Origin: Zoroaster sp. YZ-2022
Taxonomy: Eukaryota; Echinodermata; Asteroidea; Forcipulatida; Zoroasteridae
Direction: 5' to 3'
NCBI GenBank assembly: GCA_029582265.1
Contig: CM055816.1
Coordinates: 32,690,545 to 32,754,544, forward strand
Length of the DNA stretch: 64,000 bases
In this document: piece by piece, positions 30,831 through 42,213 of the stretch
Numbering within the stretch: position 1 is the stretch's first letter
Layout: each line of letters starts with the position of its first letter
Made by a program: the position numbers and the translations under genes
The notes under the pieces: generated by a model
Databases searched by the model: none
What the model saw: the letters and a program-made list of their open reading frames with translations, nothing else
What the model was told of the DNA's origin: nothing

Positions 30831-31399
30831 CTATTTTTTTTTTTTTTTAATATAGAAAAGTAATCGTGTTTAAAGTTTATAATTCACTACAAATTGTTTT
30901 TACATTGTTACAATAATGATGTTTCATAGGTTTCGACAGAGATGTGTTCCTTCTATGATTTCATTTTATAATTCCCTTAAAATAAAATTCCCAGTAGTAC
31001 TGTGTTGAACATTAAAAAGCAGATGTTTCATATCAAGCTTATAGTGCAGTACCGTAAAAGTTGTTTCACAAAGCTACTGCGTTATCACGTGACTAATGAC
31101 GGTTTCATCAGAGCCGTGTTCAGTGTCTGGTTTCCTAGAAATAAAGTTCAAAGTACCTTATCTGGGTCGTGTCAATTATTTCTGGTTACAATCCAACGAT
31201 CGTTGGCCAATAATGAATAGTAATAAGTAGGTGGAGTCATCCTCTCCCTTCCATCAAGCTGCTTCAAGTCAATGACTTCATGCCCGATTGGCTGATAATT
31301 TTATAGCAAGTGGGCTGGGTCTTTGATCATTAATACGCCACCGAGAACGAAACTCATTCACGTGGTCATGTGAAGCTGCATGGCTGATGATGCAAAGTA

Positions 31400-31854
31400 T
31401 CGAGCGATGGCGCAAACAACAATAAGAACAGTTATCGATACACACCCACAAGGACAAACCGGACCCAAACAACAGAGCGGGAGTCTACTGGATCCCCTGT
31501 GAATGCGGTAAGGTGTACATCGGCGAAAAAAAACGCAAGCTCCCCATCAGATTGAAGGAACACCGAGCACACGGCCGCAGAGGAGATTTTGAGAAGTCCG
31601 CCATCGTCAAGCACTCGCACATCAAGGACCACCAAATCGACTGGCAGGCAGCCCAACTCATCACACCCATCGACGCATGGCACCCCAGACGCATCAGAGA
31701 GGCCATCGAGATCGTCAAACACGACACTGTGCCACAGGACATCGGTTTTTTCATCAGCGACATTTGGCGACCTACATGTATACTACAGACTGAAGGATCT
31801 TCTATATCCAAAGTCCATAACCCACCCCAGACTGAGGGATCCCCTATATCCTAA
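31400..31854 (+). mobile_element. Penelope-like GIY-YIG endonuclease fragment
   Basis: The frame HKDKPDPNNRAGVYWIPCEC, GKVYIGEKKRKLPIRLKEHR, HSHIKDHQIDWQAAQLI and RRIREAIEIVKHDTV is a GIY-YIG nuclease of the type fused to Penelope-like RTs (GVY and YIG motifs and the Arg of the helix are visible). It is open to about 31854 and looks younger than the hAT around it. No RT part precedes it here. Confidence 0.85.
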
Positions 31855-32170
31855 GTCAACCACCCTCCTTCCCCCGTGCTTGTTAACAACTGATTCAGTT
31901 CAGTGAGCACACACTTCTCTCCCCCCTACCCCTAGGATCATAGTCTCATCAGTTCCCGCCTGCGCGCCTCAACGACCAATACTACAGAATGAAGGATCTT
32001 CTATATCCAAAGTCCATACCCAACGCAGACTGAGGGATCTCCTATATCCTAAGTCAACCACCCTCCTCCCCCTGTGCTTGTTAACAACTGATTCAGTTCA
32101 GTGAGCACACACTCCTCTCCCCCAACCCCTAGGATCCAGTCTGTACAGTTCCCGCCTGCGCGCATCAACG
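31782..32170. repeat. Two ~195-bp tandem repeats in the Penelope 3' region
   Basis: The unit with GAAGGATCTTCTATATCCAA, GTTAACAACTGATTCAGTTC and GTTCCCGCCTGCGCGC occurs at about 31782-31980 and 31981-32170 with a few changes. A shorter subrepeat (GAGGGATCCCCTATATCC) lies within each. Confidence 0.8.
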
Positions 32171-32234
32171 AACTAATCCTCCAGCATCCATTCATGGGAT
32201 GATCCTCCAGCAGTCTACTTAAGCAGCAGCATTT

Positions 32235-32375
32235 TCCAGAGTCCGGCATTCTCCTGAGGACGATCAGAGCATACTGATCGAAACGTCGAGTTGTACCCCA
32301 GTTCTTTTCCGAACTAATTACTACTCAATTGAGATTCCACATGGTGTCACCGCAATTAGTCTTACTTATCATTCT
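32235..32375 (+). mobile_element. Penelope-like terminal sequence with hammerhead-like motif
   Basis: CTGAGGACGATCAG, a 6-base loop and CTGATCGAAACGTCG (32254-32289) resemble the core seen in Penelope-like ends, where hammerhead ribozymes are known. The same sequence occurs inverted at 45975-46095. See the finding for why the ribozyme fold is not perfect here. Confidence 0.5.
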
Positions 32376-32688
32376 CACCATGCAAAGCTACAAGTTTTAC
32401 CTATCGATATGATTGTCGTTGATTTACTTTATTCACGTTAATATCTTGAATTATTTAAGTCTCAAATTACTATGTACAAAGATGGTGTACTAAAATTAAC
32501 GTCATATAGCAATTACATTTCCATTTGTAGTGATAAAGTTTTGTCATGGGGGCGATGGGTCGCAGCTTAATGCCTGGAATTTTGATTGGGTCGTGGGCCA
32601 AAAAGGTTGCGGAACGCTGATTTAAATCAAACAACATCTGCACCATAATCCTGCAGTCTGCAGACTGCAGTAGCATGCTCCGTGGTAC

Positions 32689-32895
32689 GTTCCGTATTCT
32701 GTGGTCATCGTGAACCTCTGTTTGTAATTTTCTTTTGCTCCCATCTCTATGCGTTCTTCGGTTGATATTCGCTTTCTCCTCGACAAATGTCTCCTGAACA
32801 GTATGACTATTATGATTACTAGGAGAATTATAACAACGCCACCAACGACGGACACGGCAATGACAACTGTGCTGTGCTCACAGACTGTGCTGGAT
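32689..32895 (-). CDS. RTK gene 1: transmembrane exon
   Basis: The acceptor TTTCCTTTGCAG is followed by SSTVCEHSTVVIAVSVVGG, a membrane helix (VVIILLVIIIVILF), a stop-transfer RRHLSRRKR and juxtamembrane NYKQRFTMTTEYGT. The donor is probably GGAAC|GTACC (32688), but this end is unsure. The start phase does not match the phase 1 end of the EGF exon before it, so either an exon or a base is missing. The single helix with basic residues after it makes this a type I receptor. Confidence 0.7.
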
Positions 32896-33117
32896 CTGCA
32901 AAGGAAAGTATAAACGTTGTCCACATTCAACAGGGTCGTAGCCAAATGGGGATGGGGTGAGGTTAGCAAATCGTGCCTCAATAGGCCAATAAACCACAAC
33001 ATTAAAATAATTGATGCAGGCTTGTATTTTTGTTGTGAACGAGGTGATTTAATTTCAAGTGGAAATTGTTAACGTGCCCTCCTCGTCCTCGTTAGCCAGT
33101 TTTTCTTGGGGGAAAAT

Positions 33118-33350
33118 CTTTTGCAAGCCACGTGGTCGAGAGGTTAAGATGTGTACACTTGTAAGCAGGATGTCGTAGGTTCAAGTCCTGCCAGAGTGGC
33201 GTAGAGATTGGTCTTTGTTTATATAGGGATCTGACTGGTCTGTCGTCATTGGGCAAGCCACGTGGTCGAGAGGTTAAAATTTCTGCACTGGTTAGCAGGA
33301 GGTCGTAGGTTCGCTTCCTGCCAGAGCGGCATGTGGATTTGTCTTTCACA
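33118..33350 (-). mobile_element. tRNA-derived SINE, dimer
   Basis: Two tRNA-like monomers (about 33121-33205 and 33250-33335) each have ACGTGGTCGAGAGGTTAA as A box and GTAGGTTC plus CCTGCCAGAG as B box. They are joined by TTTATATAGGGATCTGACTG and GTCTGTCGTCATTGGGCAAG. The sequence is written here in plus orientation. The monomers relate to those at 56884-57240 and to the palindromic elements. Confidence 0.7.
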
Positions 33351-33423
33351 GACAATTGAAAGTACACTTGAGTATAACAGTGCCAAATCAGAAGGGCAAA
33401 AATCATAAATGTTCGTTTCATAC

Positions 33424-33528
33424 CCATTGCTCCACACTTTGGCCCCATGTAACCAGGAAGACAAATACACTCTCCCTCGGTGGCGTCACAGGTTGCCATA
33501 TTTAAACAGTCTTCGTCACTCAAACAAG
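33424..33528 (-). CDS. RTK gene 1: EGF-like exon 2
   Basis: The acceptor CTCTATATAG and donor GG|GTATGA border 105 bp encoding CLSDEDCLNMATC and EGECICLPGYMGPKC: six cysteines in EGF spacing (CxCxxxxxxxxC at the end). Phase 1 at both ends, the usual EGF exon class, which can be added or lost without breaking the frame. Confidence 0.85.
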
Positions 33529-34046
33529 CTATATAGAGAGGGAATAATCATTTGAATCTGAATAGACTAACAGGCCTAAGTTTACATGTGCAACAAGCGC
33601 CCGATATGTGTGACTGATCGGGTGACTTTGCAAAGGCGAATTCTCTGAATTCGAGACAAAATGCTTTCGTAGAAGGTTTTTTAATATTTTATTTTAGTAA
33701 AAAATATGTTACCGTGAGTTTAGATACGGTAACAAAATATATGTTGTTTAGTTTCCTTATTTAACCTTTCTTCAAATGGGAAAGGTCAATCATCACTATT
33801 TGCTTAGAGCCTCCAATTTAAGCGGTTCACGGGTCAGTTGCTTTATTCACATCAAGCTAGACTCAGCAGAAAAAAGTTAATAATAAAATAGTAATAATTT
33901 AAACCTTAATTCACTTTCAATAACATGTGATTTTTTATTTATTATTATATTTGCTTTCTTTTCAAAATGACAGCAGTTCTGGGTGGTATAAGGGTTTGTT
34001 TCCAAATGTTTTTGGGAAAACAAAAGCACTTTCTGAAAGTTCTTAC

Positions 34047-34145
34047 CAGTTTCACAAGAAGGGCCCGAGAAACCAGATGGACAACGGCACATCTTGTCGA
34101 CGCATGTCCCTGAATTCTGGCAGGGGTCTTCAGGGGAGCAGTTTC
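34047..34145 (-). CDS. RTK gene 1: EGF-like exon 1
   Basis: The acceptor CCCTTCCAG and donor CTG|GTAAGA border 99 bp encoding NCSPEDPCQNSGTCVDK and MCRCPSGFSGPSCETG, a six-cysteine EGF domain with CxCxxGFxGxxC. Phase 1-1. It joins the next EGF exon in frame. Confidence 0.9.
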
Positions 34146-34359
34146 CTGGAAGGGGGAGATAGGAGAATGTATTTGCAAGGTGGTAAATGAAAACAATGCC
34201 TGTAAAGAAAAGTCTGAACATGTTGTACCAGCGGCGGATCTGGTATCTTCAACTTGATGCTAAAAAGTAAGTTAAAACAGTTTTTGTTAATTTTGTTTTT
34301 CGAAAATACTAAATTATGCTGTACATTCCCTTTTAAGGTCACTGACTCTGGTTACAATC

Positions 34360-34362
<3 letters not shown>

Positions 34363-34435
<73 letters not shown>
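34363..34435. repeat. (TA)n microsatellite 1
   Basis: About 36 TA units. The long Ile-Tyr frames found through it are not coding. Confidence 0.95.
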
Positions 34436-34439
<4 letters not shown>

Positions 34440-34576
34440 TGAGTTGTCTGATGATCGCATAACGCGTGAAACTCGGAGTTACAACTACCAGCGTTCCACT
34501 AGTTTTACTACAAGTATATTACGCTCTGTCTATGTGGCATTGAGCACTCTACTTCAAGATAGACCGCTACATTTAA

Positions 34577-34577
<1 letters not shown>

Positions 34578-34668
<91 letters not shown>
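34578..34668. repeat. (TA)n microsatellite 2 at the tail of a tRNA-like SINE
   Basis: About 45 TA units directly abut the tail (AAACGTAAAGCGAGCAAAG) of the tRNA-like element at 34667-34768, so the repeat probably grew from the SINE tail. Confidence 0.95.
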
Positions 34669-34672
<4 letters not shown>

Positions 34673-34930
34673 GTAAAGCGAGCAAAGAAAAACTGGCTGA
34701 TGCCGGACTCGAACCCGCGACCTCTTGAATACTGTACGAGCGCTCTACCAACTGAGCTAACCAGCCCCTATGTTGGTGGGCGGTCCACTTATGCCAATAT
34801 TCTATTGCTCTATGGGGCCAGGTCAGGGGCCAAACCATATCTGCCGAGTAGCCAGGGATCAAACCCCGGTCAGATGCAAACAACCTGGGTAACGGCAGTA
34901 GCGGGGATCACACAACGGCCTTTTACGTAG
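34667..34930 (-). mobile_element. tRNA-like SINE fragment
   Basis: On the minus strand, GGGGCTGGTTAGCTCAGTTG (A box) and GTCGCGGGTTCGAGTCC (B box) lie about 50 bp apart, with a near-pairing acceptor GGCTGGT/ATCAGCC. The anticodon and T stems pair badly, so it is not a working tRNA. The tail piece recurs at 34980-35018. Confidence 0.6.
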
Positions 34931-35076
34931 TTGTACACAAAGTAGATTTGTAGGGAGAAACTGACCTGAAATATTATATAAACGTGAAGCGAGCAAAGAA
35001 AAACTGGCTGATGCCGGAAAGACTTTTGTGAAACAAGATTATGTTGATTGGTTATATACACGAGTTCATTGCTTAC

Positions 35077-35206
35077 CACATCCTTTCTCATCCAATCCAG
35101 AGATCTGGCAGTCTCTAACACCATCGCATAGACCATAGATTAACACACACGAACCATCACCACAATCGAAAAAGCTGGAATCGGAACACAATGATTCCCA
35201 AATTAA
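35077..35206 (-). CDS. RTK gene 1: LDLa exon copy A, normal acceptor deleted
   Basis: It encodes ESLCSDSSFFDCGDGSC and GLCDGVRDCQISGLDEKGC: six cysteines and the calcium-binding DxxxDE end of an LDL-receptor class A domain. The donor GTG|GTAAGC is good. The acceptor TTCACAG found in sister copies is gone by a deletion between AATGATT repeats; only a weaker CACTTAG (35207-35211) is available. It is the LDLa copy nearest the EGF exons. Confidence 0.75.
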
Positions 35207-36978
35207 CTAAGTGAAATGTCCGATTAATTACATGACAATAGAAATGAAAACGACTTGTTTTACATGACAATTCATATCGAGTGACTTTGGAACCCTTTGT
35301 TTCGATAAAATTGTGTGTGTGAAAACGTCATAACGGAACATAGTGCACACGAAGCGATCAAAAAATAAAGATTCGCCGCGTGTGTGAGACGGGGAGGGCG
35401 TGCGCGCTGTAGGTCATATTACGGACTGTACCACTTTTATATGGGGATTACCAAGTACAAGATACATTTATGGGGGGCGCGGCGTAACTGTGATACTCGC
35501 AGTTTAATTAACCGATGACCAACTGTATGGATGTGGTTTAAAACATTAAAACGTGAGATAATGTGCTATTTTTTGCCAATACTTTCAGATAAAGCATGGC
35601 TCCGTAATGGAATACTGATTTTTTTTAAATGTAAATACACACCACACACAAAACATCACCGAGCAAAACGTGCATATAATAATTATTTATTTATTGCACA
35701 ATAAAAACATTTAACAATGATTAAAACACCAATGTAACGTCTTTATAACAGATACACAATCATATACAAATATAATTCATTTACTATTAATCAAAACTAA
35801 AGAAAACCTACACTCTCCGAAATTAATTCATCAAACAAATGTTCATAAATTGCATAGAATTCCACTATTAATTGTTCTTTTAATAAACTGTATCAACATA
35901 AACATAGAAACAGTCTTTGGTAGTGCACACATGTACAGTACATGTATCACAGATAAAACAGTATTTCACAGTCATTTAAAAAGCAAGATAATTGTGTTTA
36001 ATGCAAATGTAAACTTTTACATTTGGCAAGCAGTGGGCTAATAAGGGCCATTCAAACAATTTTCCTTATACAAAAACACATGAGTAGTTCTTGTTTTCCA
36101 GGAATTTTTCCTCCCAGTTCTCAATTGATCCATTTCACGTTATTACTGAAACACTTTCTGTGTTCGAACTTTGTTATACATCACCCTCCCTACATCCCCT
36201 CTCTAAGTAGAGTTGTAAAAATGTTTTAAACTTTGGTAAGCCTCTTAGTACAATTTTTGTAAAATTATTGCACATAATAAATCACTATAAAAAAAACCTA
36301 GAAGTTTACATTTAACCTGACAAGCAATTTTTTTTTCTTCAAATGATTCATTATAATGTTCATATACAATGGGAACAGTGAAACATTATTGCTGAAAATG
36401 ACACATTGTTCATTAGTTTGACCTTGACAAATTATATTACAGCTAGTAATATTGTTCAATAAAACATTGCACATGTTGACAGTATCAGCTGAACAAGTAA
36501 CAATAAATTCAAATTTTAAAACATTTTAATGAGATTTTACTTTGCCCAAGGAACATAGCATCAATATGGCAACGTTTGGCACAAACAACACAACTTTTCG
36601 CCTTAACATTAAACTGAACAACATTTTATATTTCTGAAGGAACCAGTTGTGATTTTGGAGTTAATGGATTGATAAACTGTTTCCAGTTGCCGCAAAAATA
36701 ACAATAAAAAAATCAACAATTTACCTGTGGCTATTCAGAAAACGTAGCCAATTACAGCATCAAATTGATCACGTCAAAGACAACCAGAGAACCATTCCAC
36801 ACACATACATGTAGGACATGATCAGAAAAGGTTCAGTCAGTGTTTACGTTGAACGAATCTGTACATATATGTCTTGTACATAAAGCGGCCACAAGTCACA
36901 TGTGCATGATGTCTATGATATTTCTTTCATTCAAAAATTCATCCAGGTCATATTTGTTTCCATTTCCACGGGCAAATG
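35207..36978. other. Gene-free intron sequence
   Basis: AT-rich, with poly(A)-signal-like AATAAA/TTTATT runs between 35690 and 36300 that may serve the minus-strand gene at 36979-37617. No exon, element end or long frame is recognised. Confidence 0.4.
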
Positions 36979-37617
36979 TTATTCTAAGCTGGAACCTCTG
37001 TGTGTAAATCTTGCTACAGGGTGGTCGCCTTCAACTGAGAACTCCTTCAGAGGGAGTCTTTCATGTAACCAAAATTCCAGGGTAGATGCTCGCACAAAGC
37101 TAAAATCCTTGAATTCATTAACTGCACGATAGTGCCAGTCTTTACCCAGCAAGTTATCAAAATCACTATAGTTTGATATTGAGTATCGCCCTGGTCGATT
37201 TGGGATTTGAACCGAGCAGTCACTGAAAACTGAAAAAGCCTTTTTTGGAGTTGCTATGAAAATGTTAACAAGAGAGTCTGTCTTTCGGTGACAACACAGG
37301 TTTTCCTTGATAGCAACAGCAACATCTGCTTTCAATTTGTTGTTGAATTGATAATTTGTATCGATGTGATGATATGGAATGTTAACTATATCGGAAGCAG
37401 GTCTCCACTCATAGTTTTCAGACCATCCACTGTAATGCACTTTCAGGTACAACACCCCAGATTCAAATTTCTCATCAAGGACCTCCAATTCAAAGAGTTG
37501 TTTTGTTGACCACTTGTCAGAAGCCTGGCTCAACCTGAGTGATTGTAGTTTCGGACCAGCAGCTAGAATAGCATAATTGATATGCTGCCTCGGTCTGAAG
37601 TTAAATTGTCTAGCCAT
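36979..37617 (-). CDS. Uncharacterised chromo/Tudor-knot-like protein, 212 aa
   Basis: An intact frame of 212 codons from ATG 37617 to TAA 36981-36979. Residues around 50-80 (FESGVLYLKVHYSGWSENYE then WRPASDIV) look like a chromo-barrel/Tudor-knot fold, with the aromatic residues such domains use to read methyl-lysine. No other domain is recognised. It lies in the intron of RTK gene 1, same strand. An acceptor, ACTTTTTTCAG|GATTTG, sits 14-15 bases before the ATG, and a GTAAGT donor at about 38503 offers a 5' non-coding exon, so it seems a real gene and not a processed copy. The start was chosen at ATG, not the TTG one codon upstream. Confidence 0.65.
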   Translation of the reverse strand: MARQFNFRPRQHINYAILAAGPKLQSLRLSQASDKWSTKQLFELEVLDEKFESGVLYLKVHYSGWSENYEWRPASDIVNIPYHHIDTNYQFNNKLKADVAVAIKENLCCHRKTDSLVNIFIATPKKAFSVFSDCSVQIPNRPGRYSISNYSDFDNLLGKDWHYRAVNEFKDFSFVRASTLEFWLHERLPLKEFSVEGDHPVARFTHRGSSLE

Positions 37618-37632
37618 CAAATCCTGAAAAAA

Positions 37633-39590
37633 GTTAGGACAAAAAGTAATTCAGTTACTAAAATCCAACTGTATTTAAAAGGGAAGTATTTTGCATTGGG
37701 ATGACAAGTACACATTTCAGGCACAAAAACAATTCTGTTGTGAAAATGGCCATTCTGATTATGCCGAAAATTATGACCAACTTTTAAAAAATAGAATGAG
37801 AAAGATTTAGCTTAGGGCCTATGTTTAATTTAGTATTGTAGCAAATTAGTCCTAGCCCTAGGTTTAGGCCCCTAGTTAAAAAGATCAAAATAAAAAAAAG
37901 GGAAAAAAAAGTCATGTAACAGTTACGGCCTGCACACAGAATATAAATATTACTACAATATAGTGATGTCTTTCATTTCAAGATAGGGTTATGTTTCATT
38001 TTTACTCTTAATCTTACAATACTGGGGCCCAATATTGTTAAACCAAAGTCTCAACATAGATATAGAGCCTGTAAAAATGTGCAGTGTAACACCATATTTC
38101 TTTTGACAAAAGGAAAAGCAAAGCAAAACATGCAAAATCACTGGAATCCTGTCCTAAAATCATCTACATTTTGAATGATGTATTCAGCCATCAGATCTAA
38201 CAGCTGATTGCATTTTTTTAAAAGTATCTTCCTGCCTGGACAAGACCCAGCAAAAAGGTCAACCCCCACGCTCCCAAAATGAGAAGTTCCTGTACTTAGT
38301 CAATAGTGATAACACGACACACACGGCCGGACACGTACACACGACACGGTAAACACTGAAAAAGTTTTCGAAGTGAAGTGTTTTACTCCCAAAGAAACTT
38401 AAAATTCCAGCAAACTACACATTAAAATACACCAGGTTCATAAATTAGAAAGAAAGATATATCTATGTTAAGGTTTATTCTTTAAATCGTTGTAGATACT
38501 TACCACATCATGCCTTTTTTGAAACAAATCGTTCACATGTAAAATGACACGACAGCCAAATCGCGAGGAACGCTTGCATGACCCATTGACCTTGTACGTA
38601 CACAATAAAGTTACGCTAGAAAGCAGAGGATTTCATTGGACAGGATTTATGTTTCATTCAAGGGCAACTGGTTACGATTGCCCAATCACCAACAATGTTA
38701 CATGAATGGATATATAAACTGTTAAGCTTCAAGAAGCCGTTTGATCCAGGCAAATGCGTTGCGCAGTGCACGAGCTATGACAAGTTATGTTGTGAGAGTA
38801 ATGACAATTTCGTATTTTTTCCACTCCCCGCCATAGGTGCGAGAAAGAAAGTAAATTTGTTTAAATGAAAAGGGCAACAAGTCCACTATTATAAAAGATT
38901 AAACAACTCAAATGAATTGAAAGAGAGTATTTTTTCTTCTAACAACTGAATGATCCATAAAATTTGCTTGTCGCGATCTCGAGATATTACGGATTGTGTA
39001 AGAAATTCTGCATTTGAAAAGTAAGTTTTGTGCGTATTCGGGACCAGACAAAACTCGCTCAATGCAAATGAGCACTGTGTTCCGTTATGTTGTGAAACAT
39101 GATTATATTGATTGATTATATACACTAGTTCATTGCTTACCACATCTAGCCCCATCCAATCCCGAGATCTGGCAAAGATTCCCAAATTAACTAAGTGAAC
39201 TGTCCGATTATGCATTATAAATAAACAAATAAAAACTACTTGTTTTTCAAGCAAGTGTTTCGATCCATTATTATGATTTTGTCTGTGATAAAAATGGTGT
39301 TTTGATCAACTGAGCAGCGCCCTGACCAGGATTTTATCAACTATTGGACTCATCGGAAAATGGGGACCATGATGATTACTTTTCAATGTTATTTTGTTAA
39401 GTTTATAGAGCGTTAAACCGTCATTATAATCACTTTCATTTTAATATAAATACATGTCGAGTCACTGAAATCGTTCACACTAATATGAATTGTGAATGAT
39501 TACTCCAAAGTTATAACAATTTAATGTGTTTATTTGTGCACTGCTGTAATGCACAATTTAAAGTTGCAAAGTAGCCATGGATATTTGTGG
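37633..39590. other. Intron stretch with a broken LDLa exon piece
   Basis: At 39126-39180 the minus strand has CGGGATTGGATGGGGCTAGA followed by TGTG|GTAAGC. This is the 3' end and donor of the LDLa exon with its front half deleted. Otherwise nothing is recognised between 38640 and 39590. Confidence 0.5.
38504..38620 (-). other. Possible 5' non-coding exon of the chromo-like gene
   Basis: The minus strand reads AAAAAAGGCATGATGTG then GTAAGTATC, a strong donor that could join to the acceptor at about 37632. The joined transcript would hold a five-codon upstream frame before the main ATG. The 5' end is not defined. Confidence 0.4.
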
Positions 39591-39678
39591 ACCCAGGCAC
39601 CATCGCACAAACCATAGATTAACACACACGAACCGTCACCACAATCGAAAAAGCTGGCATCGGAACACAATGATTCGT
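39590..39678 (-). pseudogene. LDLa exon copy, 3'-truncated
   Basis: The acceptor TTCACAG is present and SLCSDASFFDCGDGSC with GLCDGA follow. After CDG the sequence changes to GTCCACAAATATCCATGG, so the last two cysteines and the donor are lost. Confidence 0.75.
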
Positions 39679-40915
39679 CTGTGAATACTTAAAACAAAAT
39701 GATTCCCAAATTAACTAAGTGAAATGTCCGATTGATTACATGACATTAGAAATGAAAACGACTTGTTTTACATGACAATTCATATCGAGTGACTTTGGAA
39801 CCCTTTGTTTCGATAAATTTTTGTGTGTGATAACAATTGTGCTTGGATCAACTGAGCAGCGCTCCGACCGGCATCTTTTTTCAAGGGTGGAGGAAATCTA
39901 TTTTTTTTTATTGAGGAGTGAGGGGTCGGCAAAGAGAAACAGGGCGATCCAACCACCCATAATCGATGTTGATCCATCATTTGAATGGAACTAATGGATT
40001 CATGGGAAAATGGAGATCATGATGATTACTTATCAATTTGATTTTGTAAAGTTTAAAGATCCTTAAGTCGCCATTATATTCGTTGCCATTTAAATGTACA
40101 TACATGTCGAGTCATTGAAATCGATAACAATAACATGAAATGTGAATGATCACTCAAAAGGTAGAACAATTAGATGCCTTAATTGTTTCACTCAGGTAAT
40201 TGACAAATTAAAGTTGTAAAGTAGCCATGGATGTTTGTGGACCCAGGCACTATCGGCTGAATATTAGTGAAGATACGAAGGGGGCACAATGATTCCCCCT
40301 CCCCACTTCCGAGAACGATAAACAAAACAGCCATAATGGGGTTAAGAAGTTGACTATCTGCATTCATATTTACAGCAATTAGCAGTGACATATGAAAATT
40401 GCTATGACCTCATCCGATAGATCCTGTTAAACTGAACATACCTACGAATTTTCAAGAAAATCGGGCTTGAAGGGGTTAAGAAGGTGACTATCATTTGAAT
40501 GGAACTATCTGAATTCATACTCAAAACCAGTATTAAAATAATACCATTTTGGTAAATGTATAAAATGACATGCATACTTTAGAGTCTCGAGATATGTACA
40601 GAAACTAACCTATGACATTTTAAGAAAACAGTGAACATGCATTTAAATTTGTCGTATTCATTCAAACGTAGAATTTACGTCTCTGTGTGACGTAATAACA
40701 GTATTATTTGCTAAATATTTGTATTCATTGCTCGATAATGGTATCACCTCAGACAAGTTTGGTTTGTCTTTGTTTTCACTCAGTTTGCTTTGGCACGTTA
40801 AGAACCAAGCTATACAATAAAGCAAAAAGGCGATTGTCATGGTATCAATGGTCGTTGGAAAGACTTTTGTGAAACAAGATTATATTGATGGAATATACCC
40901 TAGATTATAGCTTAC

Positions 40916-41038
40916 CACATCCTGCCTCATCCAATCCAGAGATCTGACAGTCTAGGAAACCATCGCATATAGCATCGGGTGACACACACGAACCATCACC
41001 ACAATCGAAAAAGCTGGCATCGGGACATGATGATCCGT
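40916..41038 (-). CDS. RTK gene 1: LDLa exon copy B, intact
   Basis: The acceptor AATATTCACAG and donor GTG|GTAAGC border 123 bp, phase 1-1. It encodes SSCPDASFFDCGDGSC, then AICDGFLDCQISGLDEAGC with all six cysteines and the acidic calcium site. It is the only LDLa copy with both splice sites and all key residues. LDLa domains bind ligands in receptor ectodomains; here they would sit N-terminal to the EGF domains. Confidence 0.85.
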
Positions 41039-41039
41039 C

Positions 41040-42110
41040 TGTGAATATTTAAAACAAAATGATTGTTAAATTAAATAAGTGAAATGTCTGCACTGATTAA
41101 TTAGATTGCATTATAAATTAAAACGACTTTTTTTTACTGTATAAGATTTGAGGCAATTAGCTTGGTGGAATATCGATATCGTTTCGGTTTGCGGTACCAC
41201 CATGTGTTTATCTCAACAATCGTGAAGCTGAGCTGAAAAGAACCTGATCGCACAGCTCGTATCTCAACCTTCGTTAAGTGAGAATGGTTCAAGGGACTGA
41301 AGCAATGTCGGGCAACTCGTATTTCTCTACTGTCGCTAAGTGAGAAAATATGGTTCAGGGAGAAGCATGGGGACTTCACGGGTTATTATCTACGTTTCGA
41401 TTAGCCTGCTCTAATCTTCGTCATGTCAATTCATATCGAGTTACTTTGTAACCTTTCTTTCGATCCATTATCAATATTTTTTTTTAATTTAGGAGTGAAA
41501 GGTTGGCAAAGAGTAACAGGAGCGATCTAACCACCCATAATCGATGTTGATCAATCATTTCATTAAAACCATTAGACTCATTGGGGAATGGAGAACATGA
41601 CCCGGGCCCTATCTACTGACGATTACAGAAAATACAGAGAGGCACAATAAGCCCCTCCCCCCACACACACACAGTAATGAGAACGGAAAAAACAGCCTTG
41701 ATGGGGTTAAGAAGTTGACTATCTGCATTCATACTTATATCTAGTATACACCTTTGGTAAAATTTATGTAGTTATACATGCATACTTTAGAATGTAGAGT
41801 TATTTACAAAAAACAACCAATGAAATTGTAGGAAAACAGAGAACATGCATTCACATTTTCTCGTATTCATTCAAACGTAGGAATTACGTGTCTGGGTGAC
41901 ATCAGTATATTTACGAAATATTTGTCACTACAATGGTAGAACCCCAACAAGTTTGGTTTGTCTTTGTTTTCCCTAAATTTACTTTGGCATTTTAAGACCC
42001 AGAATATACAATACAACAATTAGGCGATCGTGACGTTATCAATGGTTGTTGGAAACACATTTGGGAAACAAGATTGTATTGATCCTTTCTCTATGATTAT
42101 ATACACTAGT
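41040..42110. other. Intron stretch duplicated around LDLa exons
   Basis: Parts (CCACCCATAATCGATGTTGA, GGTTTGTCTTTGTTTT and AATTTACGTCTCTG-like pieces) recur near 39950, 40740, 42880 and 44720. The LDLa exons were therefore copied together with their introns. No exon is seen here. Confidence 0.5.
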
Positions 42111-42111
42111 T

Positions 42112-42213
42112 CATTGTTTACCACATCCTGCCTCATCCAATCCAGAGAACTGACAATCTATAACACCAACTATCACCACAATCAAAAAAGCTGGCATCGG
42201 AACACAATGATTC
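42112..42213 (-). pseudogene. LDLa exon copy D, internally deleted
   Basis: The acceptor TTCACAG is intact and SLCSDASFFDCGD is readable. Then a deletion joins to TGTCAGTTCTCTGGATTGGA with loss of the middle cysteines. The donor is GTAAAC. Confidence 0.75.

Larger units (their letters stand above)
30046..32619 (+). mobile_element. hAT transposon with 8-bp target duplication, internally rearranged
   Basis: CAGCGTTCCGCAACCT (30046-30061) is mirrored by AGGTTGCGGAACGCTG (to 32619). ATTTAAAT flanks both ends (30038-30045 and 32620-32627), the 8-bp duplication expected for hAT. Inside are a deleted transposase gene (30397-30830) and a foreign Penelope-like fragment (about 31400-32375). It lies in the intron between the transmembrane and P-loop exons of RTK gene 1. 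Confidence 0.9.

Noticed and set aside
34694..34768. Functional tRNA gene
   Set aside because: The acceptor and D arm pair, but the anticodon and T stems do not; it is followed by a SINE tail.
34254..34930. Long Ile-Tyr reading frames through the TA repeats
   Set aside because: They are translations of (TA)n microsatellites and carry no codon bias or domain.
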